A DNA stretch of 64,000 bases from Spirosoma endophyticum (GTDB taxonomy: Bacteria; Bacteroidota; Bacteroidia; Cytophagales; Spirosomataceae), in contig NZ_FOLQ01000003.1 in assembly GCF_900112365.1 (NCBI RefSeq), positions 496,001 through 560,000 on the forward strand, read 5' to 3'. A program made the translations under genes and the position numbers. Below the pieces are notes generated by a model. The model was not told the origin of the DNA and ran no database searches. It saw only the letters and a program-made list of their open reading frames with translations. Positions 18,595 through 27,433 of the stretch are shown here, in pieces; position 1 is the first letter of the stretch; each line of letters starts with the position of its first letter.

Positions 18595-19461
18595 ATGCTT
18601 TCCAGACTATTACCGCTTAGTTTCTGTATCGTTTTAAGTGCTTATTCTCTACCAAAAACCAATCTTTCCGTCACAAGTGAGATTCTGCAAGTGGCTCGGG
18701 AAGACTCAGGCGTTTTAGCTAGTGATGGGTTTGAAGATAAGCAAGTGGCGAAATTCTGGCATGCGGAGTTTCGAACGCCTACCGCTGGATTACTCACCCG
18801 TGATGTCCACCGCGCAGGCAAACAGGCGATGCGTTTTGCCTGGAAGCCAAGTCAGTACGACGGAACCAATCCAACCCTCCATTCTGAGTTATTGACCTCA
18901 CCATTGCCTGCCGGAGAAACAGAGCGTTGGTATGGCTATAGTTCGTATATGCCCTCGTCTTCAATGGAAAATGACAGTCAAACTGTAATTATTAGCCAAT
19001 GGCACGGTTTTCCGGATGAAGGAGGAGCCCATACCGTTCCGGCAATGGCTCTTTCCATAGAACCAGACAACAAATTACAGCTCGTGTATCGTGCCTCAAA
19101 TAAGCCAATTACAACGTTCCTGCAACACCCCACTAGTCAGAAAGTACTTGACTTAGGGAAGGCTCGGTTTGATCGATGGGTTGATTATGTAGTTCATGTC
19201 AACTGGGACCCAATCGGCAATACCGGCCAACTTCAACTCTGGCAGAATGGTATACTGCTCGTAAATGAAACAGGGATTTCCATTGGTTATGCTGAGCAGC
19301 ACAAACCTTATTGGAAATGTGGTCTTTATTGCTGGACAGGTAAGTCGACATACGTTGAAAAGATTATTTACTACGACGAAGTACGGATCGGTGGCCCTTC
19401 GGCCAGCTACGATACTGTTAAGCCCGGCCTTGGTGACGGTACCGCTCGAATGCGTGAATAA
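18595..19461 (+). CDS. Secreted polysaccharide lyase (heparin-lyase-I-like beta jelly roll)
   Basis: The 288-residue protein has a short signal peptide (MLSRLLPLSFCIVLSAYS) and one beta-jelly-roll domain with GKQAMRFAWKPSQYDGTN, HSELL, ETERWYGYSSYMPSSSM, ISQWHGFPD, RFDRWVDYVVHVNW and YYDEVRIGG. These fit the Polysacc_lyase family (PF14099), whose members cleave uronic-acid polymers by beta-elimination. It is closely related to the lipoprotein at 45138-46103. It is transcribed away from the laminin-B-like gene and ends in a strong hairpin. Acting on the locally made polymer is plausible but not shown. Confidence 0.83.
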   Translation: MLSRLLPLSFCIVLSAYSLPKTNLSVTSEILQVAREDSGVLASDGFEDKQVAKFWHAEFRTPTAGLLTRDVHRAGKQAMRFAWKPSQYDGTNPTLHSELLTSPLPAGETERWYGYSSYMPSSSMENDSQTVIISQWHGFPDEGGAHTVPAMALSIEPDNKLQLVYRASNKPITTFLQHPTSQKVLDLGKARFDRWVDYVVHVNWDPIGNTGQLQLWQNGILLVNETGISIGYAEQHKPYWKCGLYCWTGKSTYVEKIIYYDEVRIGGPSASYDTVKPGLGDGTARMRE

Positions 19462-19494
19462 GCGCAACTAAAGCAATCGGGAAAGCTGTCAAGA

Positions 19495-19558
19495 AGCCGT
19501 ATTCACAGATAAAAGCCGATCCTGCTGACAGGATCGGCTTTTATCTGTGAATACGGCT
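19495..19558. terminator. 30-bp perfect hairpin between convergent genes
   Basis: Arms 19495-19524 and 19529-19558 pair perfectly around a 4-base loop. It separates the plus-strand lyase gene (ends 19461) from the minus-strand glycosyltransferase (ends 19569). No T-run follows the outer stem. Confidence 0.78.
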
Positions 19559-19568
19559 CGCTTTCGGA

Positions 19569-20825
19569 TTAGTCCATTGCCATCGTTACTGGTTCCGAAG
19601 CCGTTGGTACGTCCTGCCTGACTGTCGCGAGAATGCGGTCATATAGTCCCAGCAACTTGCCGCGTTCATACGTCCATGAGAGTTCAGTAAGGACTCGCTT
19701 GTAACCGAACTCGCCCATTTCAGTGCGGATGACTTCATGATCCAGAAGGTACCTTATTTTATTGGCAAAGTCGTCCAGATTGTTCGGAATGGCGTAGAGC
19801 GATGCTTTTTGCGCCGAAAACCGGCCTTCTTTGAGGTTAAACTGAACGATTGGCTTCTTCAGGGCCATGTACTCCATGATCTTGTTCATGGTCGACAGAT
19901 TGTTCATTTCACTTGGCTTATCAGGATTTACGCAGACATCCGTCGTATTGAGTATATCGACCATCAGTTCGTCCGATACGCGACCATAAAAGTCAACATA
20001 GGCAGCTAAACCAAGTTTTTCTGATAATGCCTTCATCTCGGCCTGGCCAGTACCGCCCCCAATGATGGCAACCTGCACATCCTGGCGAACGGCAATAAGT
20101 CGCTGGATGCTCATAAGCAACAAATCAATTCCTTCCGACTCGCTAATCGTGCCCAGGTAGCCAATCAGGTAAGCTCGGCCTTTCTTATACTTGGCATCGC
20201 CAGGACCGAGTTTAAGCCGGTCAAGTTTGGGGCCGCTCCGTACTACCGTTACGTTGTCTGGTTGCATTTTTCCCCGACGGATGGCAATTTCCTTGTAGGA
20301 TTCGTTCGTCGCAATGCTGAAGTCCGCCGTCATAAACGTGAGCCGTTCAAACAGAAGCATAAGCCGGTAGAAAAAATCTTTCTTACCAAATTTAGCCAGG
20401 TAAAATTCGGGGTTAATATCGTGATGGTCGAACACGTATTTCACGCCAAACAGTTTGAATGGTAAGACCACCGTAAAAATCAGGTCGGGTGGGTTACAGC
20501 CATGAATGACATGGAATCGTTTTTTTGCAAAGATTTTTATCGCATACCAGTACCACCAGAAAATGGAAGTTCCGTACTCGACTAAATAGCCCAGCGCACC
20601 TGTGGCTTCAACCGGCAGGGGATGACGGTAAATATCGATACCGTCGAGTTGCTCAAATGGGTTTGTATATCCTTTCATTTGAGGGCAGATAATGCTAACG
20701 TCGGCTCCGGCTTCGCGTAACGTAGTAGCTTCCTGCCAAACCCGACGGTCGAACGGGACCGGCAGGTTTTCGACAATGACCAGGATGTGTTTACCCGCAA
20801 TATGGTTGTATCGTTCTGTCGTCAT
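19569..20825 (-). CDS. GT4 glycosyltransferase (WbuB-like)
   Basis: The 418-residue protein begins with the N-terminal signature KHILVIVENLPVPFDRRVWQ, typical of WbuB-type GT4 enzymes, followed by HGCNPPDL, FDHHDINPEFY and the C-terminal donor-binding half (YLIGYLGTISESEGIDLLL; NKIMEYMALKKPIVQF). It follows the AlgD/Ugd-family dehydrogenase by 8 bases in the same operon, so it may use the uronic acid donor that enzyme makes; this is inference. It ends before a strong hairpin terminator. Confidence 0.88.
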   Translation of the reverse strand: MTTERYNHIAGKHILVIVENLPVPFDRRVWQEATTLREAGADVSIICPQMKGYTNPFEQLDGIDIYRHPLPVEATGALGYLVEYGTSIFWWYWYAIKIFAKKRFHVIHGCNPPDLIFTVVLPFKLFGVKYVFDHHDINPEFYLAKFGKKDFFYRLMLLFERLTFMTADFSIATNESYKEIAIRRGKMQPDNVTVVRSGPKLDRLKLGPGDAKYKKGRAYLIGYLGTISESEGIDLLLMSIQRLIAVRQDVQVAIIGGGTGQAEMKALSEKLGLAAYVDFYGRVSDELMVDILNTTDVCVNPDKPSEMNNLSTMNKIMEYMALKKPIVQFNLKEGRFSAQKASLYAIPNNLDDFANKIRYLLDHEVIRTEMGEFGYKRVLTELSWTYERGKLLGLYDRILATVRQDVPTASEPVTMAMD

Positions 20826-20833
20826 AGATAGTA

Positions 20834-22195
20834 TCAGAATGAGAGTTGCTTGGAGGAATTAACAGCATCGAGTGACCAGTTAATACCGATATATTCATTC
20901 GTAGGATTCATCTCGATGGGCAGCCGCACCAGGTCCACAATAATTTTGCCTGTGACTTTGCTCAGCAGGTCAATAAATTCTGGTTCTTTGGTAGAAACGA
21001 CCAGTACGTCGGCCCAGCTAACCAGAGCGCTGGCATCTTTAACTAACAGCCGCGAAAGGTGCGGAATATGCTGATCTATGTACTCTTTGTTGGTTCCCGT
21101 TAACTCTGATGTATGCACATTGCGGTCATAAATGCTCAGTGCGAACCCTTTACCCAATAGGGTTTCCGCCATTTCGACCGCGGGGCTATTGCGCAGGTCG
21201 TCGGTACCAGCCTTGAAACCGATGCCCAGGAAGCCAATGTTATGACGGGTATATTTCATCAGAACACTAATGCTACGTTGCATCTGAATTTCGTTGGTGC
21301 GATGAATGCTGTTGATCAACGGCACTTGCAGGTACAGATCATGGGCGAGGGTTTGCAGGCCTTTGAGGTCCTTGGGCAGGCAGGAGCCACCGTAGGCGAA
21401 GCCGGGCTTGAAATAATAATTAGAGATATTGAGCTGCTTGTCTTTGCAAAAAATATCCATCACCTGATGGGAGTCAATACCCAGCGATGAGCAGATGTTG
21501 CCGACTTCGTTGGCGAATGAAATCTTGAGCGCGTGGTACGTATTGTTCACGTACTTCATGATTTCGGCAGTGCGGATGTCGGCAATAACTACTTCAGCGG
21601 GTAATTTGTCGTATAAGCTGCGTATGGCGTTGGCAGCCTGCTCACATTGGGCTCCAATAAGTGTCAGGGGCGGATGGTAGTAATCGTGAACGGCAGTGCC
21701 TTCACGTAAGAATTCCGGATTGCTGACCAAGGCAAAATCAACATTGGCTGTCAGTCCGGACCGGGCTTCGATCATAGACGCAATCTTCTCACAAGTGCCG
21801 GGCATTACCGTTGAACGGAGGGCGATCACGTGGAAAGAGTCGGGATAGAGATCCATTTTTTCGCGCAGGACGTCGCCAAAATGTTCAGCTACTTTCAGAA
21901 TGTAGTTGAGGTTCAAATGCCCTTGTGACGTAGTAGGCGTACCGACCGCAATGATCGACAGATCTGTGTTGAGGATAGCCTCCCGATAATCTGACGTTGC
22001 CCGAATACGGCCCAGGTCATGCTGAGTCGCAATAATGGTGTCTATATCTTTTTCGACAATAGTTGCCCGTCCGTTGTTGATCTGGTCGATTTTGGTTGGA
22101 TTGACGTCAACTCCTACAACATGGTGACCATTTTGGGCCAGACAGCCCAAACTTACACAACCGACATAGCCTAAACCGAAGATGCTGATATTCAT
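20834..22195 (-). CDS. Nucleotide-sugar 6-dehydrogenase (UDP-Glc/GDP-Man family, AlgD-like)
   Basis: The 453-residue enzyme carries the Rossmann start MNISIFGLGYVGCVSLGCLA, GTPTTSQGHLNL, SNPEFLREGTAV and the catalytic motif FAYGGSCLPKDLKGL (Cys272). It oxidises C6 of a nucleotide sugar to a uronic acid using 2 NAD+. The CLPKDLKGL version and overall layout look closer to GDP-mannose dehydrogenase (AlgD) than to UDP-glucose dehydrogenase, but I cannot settle the substrate. Its ATG overlaps the stop of the heparinase-family gene (TAATG). Its presence fits a uronic-acid-containing EPS and the nearby lyases. Confidence 0.9.
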   Translation of the reverse strand: MNISIFGLGYVGCVSLGCLAQNGHHVVGVDVNPTKIDQINNGRATIVEKDIDTIIATQHDLGRIRATSDYREAILNTDLSIIAVGTPTTSQGHLNLNYILKVAEHFGDVLREKMDLYPDSFHVIALRSTVMPGTCEKIASMIEARSGLTANVDFALVSNPEFLREGTAVHDYYHPPLTLIGAQCEQAANAIRSLYDKLPAEVVIADIRTAEIMKYVNNTYHALKISFANEVGNICSSLGIDSHQVMDIFCKDKQLNISNYYFKPGFAYGGSCLPKDLKGLQTLAHDLYLQVPLINSIHRTNEIQMQRSISVLMKYTRHNIGFLGIGFKAGTDDLRNSPAVEMAETLLGKGFALSIYDRNVHTSELTGTNKEYIDQHIPHLSRLLVKDASALVSWADVLVVSTKEPEFIDLLSKVTGKIIVDLVRLPIEMNPTNEYIGINWSLDAVNSSKQLSF

Positions 22196-24270
22196 TAGCT
22201 TATAGGAAGTTTTAAGTGATTTGACAGAGATGCGAATTGATGCGTTAGTTGATTACTGACCTGAATAGCAGGCGAGGAAATAGAGTAAATCATTGCCTGA
22301 TGTGTAAGCGTAATAAGCTGGCCGGGCTCAATTGTCATAAAGGCCCGAATAGTGGTGGTGGGTTGCAACTGGTAGAACCCATCGGAGTACCAGCCCAGTC
22401 GCGCCGGTTCGATTTGTCCCGTCACGACTTCGGTTTGTAGCTCTGGGGACACCGCAAGAACAACTTCCCGGGTTGTATCAGGGTGCGTCAGAATGAACGT
22501 ATTTTGGCTGGTGACGTCAAGCTGGATATCAGGACCGAGGTGAAACATCACCTCTACCAGCCGACTTTGTTTCCCGTAATTCTCGACGACGTCGGTGAGC
22601 GTTAGAACATCGCTCGTTCGGTCAAAAAGAAACGTACGCTGGTGTCGGCAGTTCAGGTGCTTATACCCATTATGAACGGCACTTAACTGATCAAACTCGC
22701 TAGTTGTGCGGGCCGAAAGCGTCTGCGTTTCGTAATGATCGAGCCACAGCAATGCCCCTGCCTGGTGCGCCTGGTTCTGTCCATCAATACAGACGGTATT
22801 ATGGGCACGGGTACTGACGAAATAGTTTCGCCACTCAGGATCAGTCTGGTAGGAATAGGTGCCAGGATCGGCCAGGAACACCTGGCCATCTACGTGCATC
22901 AAAAAAGACAGCGCGTCAGCGTGACCGTGAGCGGCAATCGACAGAAACCCAAGGGGCGCTGCATCCGCATGGATGTAGATTTCACGAAGCTGGCCGAGGT
23001 TGTCATCGATCTCCTGCTTCCGAAGAATAAAATGTCCCTCATCTTCATAAAAGGTACTTCCCAGGAGGTCATATTGAGTCGGTATAGACTCAAAAATCGC
23101 TTGTCCGGCCTGCCCAAAAAGTACGTAATTCTTCAGGTCGAAGCGCGGTGACTTGCCCCACTCCGCCGACAGTTGCTTGAATAAGGGGTCGCGCGATAGT
23201 ATCGCTCCCGACCGGAGTAGCGATTTAAAATTATTGTGCGGGTGGCAATCATCAAGAAGCAATACCCGACCATCGTCTTCATCGCCATATCGTGGAAATG
23301 TACCCTGGCAGTCCAGAAACTGGGCGATATAGCGCAGCACCTTTATCAGATGACCATCATAGGCCAGCGAAAACGGATTTCCCGTTCGTTCGCCCACTAC
23401 GTATGGAATCAGGAAGAAATCGGTGATAAACTGAATGTATTCAGCGGCTTCCTCCCGGTTAACGCCGTTGCGGCTATGTTGCCTCAACATCTCGCGTTCC
23501 AGTCCCGATTTTCCATAGGCTCGCCAGGTGGCCGATTCCGGGAATTCCCAGAACGAAGCGGCTATAAATAGCCCGGCATATTCCGATATCAGGTGATTAT
23601 TGGCCGACGAATACAAGGATGGATTCTTATGGCTGTAGACACAATGCTGGTAGATAACTGGCAACCATTGCAACTCAACAAAAGACTTAAAGTCGGGGTC
23701 AGTTTCTGCCAGCGCCGATGCATCCAGAATATTCCAGCTAATAAACCAGTTGATCAGCCGGATATTGACTTCAATGTTGCTGTACCAGTTCACACCCGTG
23801 AGGTACGGGTTTTCGGCAAACCACGAGCGGCTGATGGCGACAAACTGCGTCAAAAATTTCCTGTCGCCCGTTTGCCGGTATTGTACCGCTAATTGCGGTA
23901 GAAAAAGCAGCCTATTGATTTCCCAGACATATTTGGCACTTCCATTTCGCCCGCTCCGAACGTCGGCGTCTTTGGCGTAGGTCTTCGGAAACCGCAGTCC
24001 CGTGCTGACATCGAGGTGCCAGTCGATGGACTGATTTATGTCGATTGTATGTCGGAAAATCGGCTGCTCGGTTGCGAAGGTAACCGCAGGGGTCTGGTTC
24101 GGATCGAACGGAAGAATGGGTTCCGGTAAACGCGCGAGCCGAACTAGGGGTTGCCAGCCCATGCTAGACCGCTCCGTCTTTTTCTGCACGAATTGCCTCA
24201 TCCGAAAAATCATTTCCGGAAGCGACATGGACCGTAATCGGTTGTAGAGCCAGGTGTAATTCTTGGACAT
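22195..24270 (-). CDS. Heparinase II/III-family (alginate-lyase-like) protein without signal peptide
   Basis: The 691-residue protein has an N-terminal alpha/alpha toroid (about 60-370, with NWYSNIEVNIRLINWFI and SSANNHLISEYAGLF) and a C-terminal beta-sheet domain (about 400-660) with the heparinase motif SIAAHGHADALSFLMHVDG and FVSTRAHNTVCIDG. The family cleaves uronic-acid polymers such as heparin and alginate by beta-elimination. No export signal is visible (start MSKNYTWLYNRLRSM), as in many EPS-locus members. It lies between the YjbH genes and the uronate dehydrogenase, supporting a role with a uronic-acid polymer. Confidence 0.85.
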   Translation of the reverse strand: MSKNYTWLYNRLRSMSLPEMIFRMRQFVQKKTERSSMGWQPLVRLARLPEPILPFDPNQTPAVTFATEQPIFRHTIDINQSIDWHLDVSTGLRFPKTYAKDADVRSGRNGSAKYVWEINRLLFLPQLAVQYRQTGDRKFLTQFVAISRSWFAENPYLTGVNWYSNIEVNIRLINWFISWNILDASALAETDPDFKSFVELQWLPVIYQHCVYSHKNPSLYSSANNHLISEYAGLFIAASFWEFPESATWRAYGKSGLEREMLRQHSRNGVNREEAAEYIQFITDFFLIPYVVGERTGNPFSLAYDGHLIKVLRYIAQFLDCQGTFPRYGDEDDGRVLLLDDCHPHNNFKSLLRSGAILSRDPLFKQLSAEWGKSPRFDLKNYVLFGQAGQAIFESIPTQYDLLGSTFYEDEGHFILRKQEIDDNLGQLREIYIHADAAPLGFLSIAAHGHADALSFLMHVDGQVFLADPGTYSYQTDPEWRNYFVSTRAHNTVCIDGQNQAHQAGALLWLDHYETQTLSARTTSEFDQLSAVHNGYKHLNCRHQRTFLFDRTSDVLTLTDVVENYGKQSRLVEVMFHLGPDIQLDVTSQNTFILTHPDTTREVVLAVSPELQTEVVTGQIEPARLGWYSDGFYQLQPTTTIRAFMTIEPGQLITLTHQAMIYSISSPAIQVSNQLTHQFASLSNHLKLPIS

Positions 24271-24275
24271 TATAA

Positions 24276-25415
24276 TCAGTTATGGATAGGTTGACTACTC
24301 AAATAGCCTTGGTGATATTGACGTAGCAGCGCATCAAGCTGATAGCCTACTTTATAGCGCAAGCCGATCTCATAGCCTCGGGTATACGAATACTCCCAGC
24401 GGAACTCTTCGGTACTGCGAAGTCGTACATGTTGTGTTTGCGCGATGCGTCCGGGGGGAATGGGTATGGCGAAATTGAAACCGCCGGTCGAGCCATTACC
24501 TGTTTTCATGGCATAGAAGCCAATCTCGACGTTGGTAAACTGGCGGACGAAATCAACGCGCACCCCCCGATCCTGATAGAGGTATTGCCCACCTGACACT
24601 TTAAGCGTAATAGCATGCACGGGCAGTCGGTAGGCGACGTCAGCTACCAGAAGCAGTTCACTGGGTCGCGAGTACGTAAAGCCGCCTTTCGGAAAATAGT
24701 AGACCCCTGTTAGCCCCGTCTCGACACCAAAGGACCAGGGTTTAGTAAGGTCACTGTGTCGATATTGTACATTAAGCCCATATCGATCCGTGTAAAACAG
24801 TCCTACCGAAGCGCTCAGGTAATTTCGCTGATCAAGCGCCATAAACTGGTTTAGAAAAACAGGAGCCGGTCGAATGTTAAGTTCCTGTGCATCTAAATCA
24901 TTGACTAAGGGGAATAGAATGCCCCAGTTCAGGACCAGCCCACGGCGGATATAGAATTGACTTTGTAGTAATAGGTTAGTTTTACTTTGTAATGGTTTTT
25001 CACGATAGCCAAAATTGGCAATAAATTCAGGTTGTATCCGGAAATCGAGCTTATACCTGGCCCGGTTAAAAGGAACTGTTTTTTGCAGTTCCAGGCGTTC
25101 TGTTCGTGAGATGAGTTTCGTCGAAACCTTGGGGGTTATCCGGTAGCGTGCCATCGGTACCCCTTGAAAAAGGGGTATAAATTCAGCATCTGTTGACGTA
25201 GTAAGTAGCTCATTTAACTTTAGCATCCCCTTTAGTGGGTTACGGTATAAACGCTGTTCGTAATAGATTTGCCGATGGTCGGTACTGTCAATCTGAAGGT
25301 TTTCAATGTCAGCCAGTCGTTTGCTGGATTGTTGGCCCAAACAAGGCACAGTCCCCAAACGGATAAGCAAAATGCCAAGTAGAACGGTTAGGTGAAGAAG
25401 TCTAATTGATTCCAT
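24276..25415 (-). CDS. YjbH-like outer-membrane protein, C-terminal half
   Basis: The 379-residue product has a signal peptide (MESIRLLHLTVLLGILLIRLG) and then beta-rich, aromatic-ended strands such as FYIRRGLVLNWGILFPLVND, FGVETGLTGVYYF and FRWEYSYTRGYEIGLRY. It resembles the C-terminal part of YjbH (YbjH_exopolysaccharide family), an outer-membrane EPS protein of about 700 residues in enterobacteria. I chose the ATG at 25415 for the signal peptide. A longer frame to 25565 overlaps the preceding gene. It starts 23 bases after the gene for the N-terminal half, so the two probably form one barrel complex. The exact function of YjbH is not established. Confidence 0.7.
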   Translation of the reverse strand: MESIRLLHLTVLLGILLIRLGTVPCLGQQSSKRLADIENLQIDSTDHRQIYYEQRLYRNPLKGMLKLNELLTTSTDAEFIPLFQGVPMARYRITPKVSTKLISRTERLELQKTVPFNRARYKLDFRIQPEFIANFGYREKPLQSKTNLLLQSQFYIRRGLVLNWGILFPLVNDLDAQELNIRPAPVFLNQFMALDQRNYLSASVGLFYTDRYGLNVQYRHSDLTKPWSFGVETGLTGVYYFPKGGFTYSRPSELLLVADVAYRLPVHAITLKVSGGQYLYQDRGVRVDFVRQFTNVEIGFYAMKTGNGSTGGFNFAIPIPPGRIAQTQHVRLRSTEEFRWEYSYTRGYEIGLRYKVGYQLDALLRQYHQGYLSSQPIHN

Positions 25416-25438
25416 AGGTATGCAACAGACTGTATTCG

Positions 25439-26239
25439 TTAATGCAGTGAAAATGAGTAGGAGGTACCCAACGTCACCTGATTTCCATTTATTAGTCCGC
25501 CCTGGATGGTCCAGTGTTTCCAGAGCGTCGTATAAGCGCCTACGTTCAGATGCTGCGAATCCCACTCGACCAGTAATCCGCCTTTAGTTTTATAGCGGAG
25601 AACCAGTCCCCCAAAAGGACCCGCGAGATAGTAGTACGGTTTCTCCCGTTTGTCGCGCCAGGTGAAGTTTGAAAAGATGCCCGAATTCTGGTCATTCTTC
25701 TCATCCCGATAGATATAGTACGGACTACCCATGCCACCCGTAACTTCGACCTGTAAATCAGCCGTCAGCGTAATAGATTTAGTGGCGACAAGCGCGTACG
25801 TTTCCAGTGAGTTGTCAATGCCAAATGGCGCTGATATAATTAAGGCGACAGCTGGACGGCGACTTCGTTCGGTTAAGAAAACGTACTTCAAATCGAGTTG
25901 ACGATCTCCAATTCCTCTGGCTCCAAAGGGAACGGGACCATTTGGCCTTAACAAACTGAGGTTGATTTCAAGACGGGGTAGTAACGACAAGTTGACGAAG
26001 TATATGCTCTCCGAATTAGTCTTATTGAAGCGGAAAGCATAGTTGATCGGATTGTAGTTACAGCCCGCCCAGAACATACCGTCATCAAGTACACGGGCTG
26101 ACGGAATATAGATCAACCCTGGTTTACCGGCTATATTTACCTGAGCTTTTACTAGTGGGCTAATACCCGCCAAAAGCAGGGCCATAACCAGCAATCGACC
26201 CAAGTTCCTGACGCAGTTGCTGAAGTATAGTTGACCCAT
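25439..26239 (-). CDS. YjbH-like outer-membrane protein, N-terminal half
   Basis: The 266-residue protein has a signal peptide (hydrophobic core RLLVMALLLAGISPLVKAQ) and then NIAGKPGLIYIPSARVLDDG, the hallmark start of YjbH-type proteins, followed by beta-strand sequence with DRQLDLKYVFL and FGIDNSLETYALVATKS. It ends in GTSYSFSLH, a typical aromatic-flanked outer-membrane end. It is read with the C-terminal-half gene and the heparinase-family gene in one operon. A role in EPS export or surface assembly is inferred from YjbH. Confidence 0.75.
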   Translation of the reverse strand: MGQLYFSNCVRNLGRLLVMALLLAGISPLVKAQVNIAGKPGLIYIPSARVLDDGMFWAGCNYNPINYAFRFNKTNSESIYFVNLSLLPRLEINLSLLRPNGPVPFGARGIGDRQLDLKYVFLTERSRRPAVALIISAPFGIDNSLETYALVATKSITLTADLQVEVTGGMGSPYYIYRDEKNDQNSGIFSNFTWRDKREKPYYYLAGPFGGLVLRYKTKGGLLVEWDSQHLNVGAYTTLWKHWTIQGGLINGNQVTLGTSYSFSLH

Positions 26240-26310
26240 AAGGAATGAATTTCGATGCGCAACTCCTGGTCATATACATGCCAGCCCAAGCCCTGGCCAA
26301 GTCTGAGGAA

Positions 26311-26366
26311 TTCACTTCGATGGCAGGAGAGCAACATGTACTTATCTCTCCTGCCACCGAAGTGAA
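26311..26366 (-). terminator. 21-bp hairpin after the Ala-rich lipoprotein gene
   Basis: Arms 26311-26331 and 26346-26366 pair over 21 positions with one wobble and a 14-base loop. It lies 24 bases after the stop of the minus-strand lipoprotein gene and before the start of the YjbH pair, so the lipoprotein is probably its own transcription unit. Confidence 0.72.
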
Positions 26367-26389
26367 AACTCTGGCTACCACTTACCTGA

Positions 26390-27433
26390 TCAACCTCCGT
26401 TACCCTGGTTGTGACAGCTGGCGATTTCCTGATCACGTGCTTTCGCAGCGGCACTTACTGTTGCCGTATAATTGGCATTGATTGTGCTCAAGTCGCCATC
26501 ACGTGCTGCCTGAGCAGCCGATATTTTAGCATCTTTAGTGAGTGTGCAGGCACTGGTTTCGGCAACAATCAACGTATTATACACCGTCACGATCTGACCG
26601 AAAGTCACATAAGCCAGTACCAGTTGCTGCGCATAAACCTGTTCGCCCAGAACAGATCTGCTTGCCGCCAGAGCGGCAATAACAGCATCGAAATCACTTT
26701 TAGCCGTTGCAATCAAGGCGTTGTACTTGGCGGGTATTCCACTCTGACAACCTGCCACTTCGGCATTGGCAGCCACCTCATTTTGAGTGTATGCCGTATT
26801 GACTGCAGCTATCTGAGTGGCTTTTACCCCGTCATAACCTGCCACCGCTGCTGTATAGGCATCATTGGCGGCCTTTTTACAGGCATCCAGGTCTGTAACC
26901 GAATTGGGTGATAAAGCGGCCGCAACCGTTGCTCCAATTCGTCCGCCAACCGGTTTACCATTCACTTTTGGTAAGGTATAAGCTGGCATATACCCTTGCA
27001 ATGATGGATTTGCCGCAGCGGCACTAACATCAGCCTTCAGACTTGCTGGCATTTCACCTTTGCTAACCAGATTATTAATAACATCGGGTGTAAACGCAGC
27101 TATCATTGCTGCTGCTTTGTCGGCCGGAATTGCTTTACCTACATTAGCTGAGGCATCCAGTACGACGCTGGGGACCTGGCCCGTAGCGGCAATATTTTTT
27201 AATCCAGCGCTAACAGCGGCCGCCATCGTTGAGGAGGTTACGGTTGCAGCAGTAACTGAAACGGCGGCTGGAGTTGACACCTTTTGGTCAGGCATCTTTA
27301 CTTTGTCGAGTGCCGGAAAGGTGTATACGCCTGAACCTGGTGGGTCTACCTCCTTCGATTTACAGTTGTACAGGACAGCAGCCAGGCATAATCCGTAAGC
27401 CAGCAAACTGAGTTTTCGGTTTGTAGTTTTCAT
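26390..27433 (-). CDS. Ala-rich putative lipoprotein of unknown function
   Basis: The 347-residue product starts MKTTNRKLSLLAYGLC. Its signal-like segment ends AAVLYNCKSKEVDPPG, where the Cys could be lipidated although Asn at -1 is atypical. The mature part is very rich in Ala, Val, Thr and Asn and mostly predicted helical, with repeated motifs such as AAVNTAYTQNEVAANAEV and KDAKISAAQAARDGDLSTI. Four further Cys are present (DACKKAAN, VAGCQSGI, TSACTLTK, ASCHNQG), which could form two disulphides. I recognise no family. The ATG at 27433 is preferred over a TTG two codons upstream. It lies beside the YjbH pair, so an EPS-linked envelope role is possible. Confidence 0.75.
   Translation of the reverse strand: MKTTNRKLSLLAYGLCLAAVLYNCKSKEVDPPGSGVYTFPALDKVKMPDQKVSTPAAVSVTAATVTSSTMAAAVSAGLKNIAATGQVPSVVLDASANVGKAIPADKAAAMIAAFTPDVINNLVSKGEMPASLKADVSAAAANPSLQGYMPAYTLPKVNGKPVGGRIGATVAAALSPNSVTDLDACKKAANDAYTAAVAGYDGVKATQIAAVNTAYTQNEVAANAEVAGCQSGIPAKYNALIATAKSDFDAVIAALAASRSVLGEQVYAQQLVLAYVTFGQIVTVYNTLIVAETSACTLTKDAKISAAQAARDGDLSTINANYTATVSAAAKARDQEIASCHNQGNGG

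Noticed and set aside
26411..26911. 166-codon open frame on the plus strand
   Set aside because: Antisense to the Ala-rich lipoprotein gene, which has a signal peptide and coherent composition on the opposite strand.
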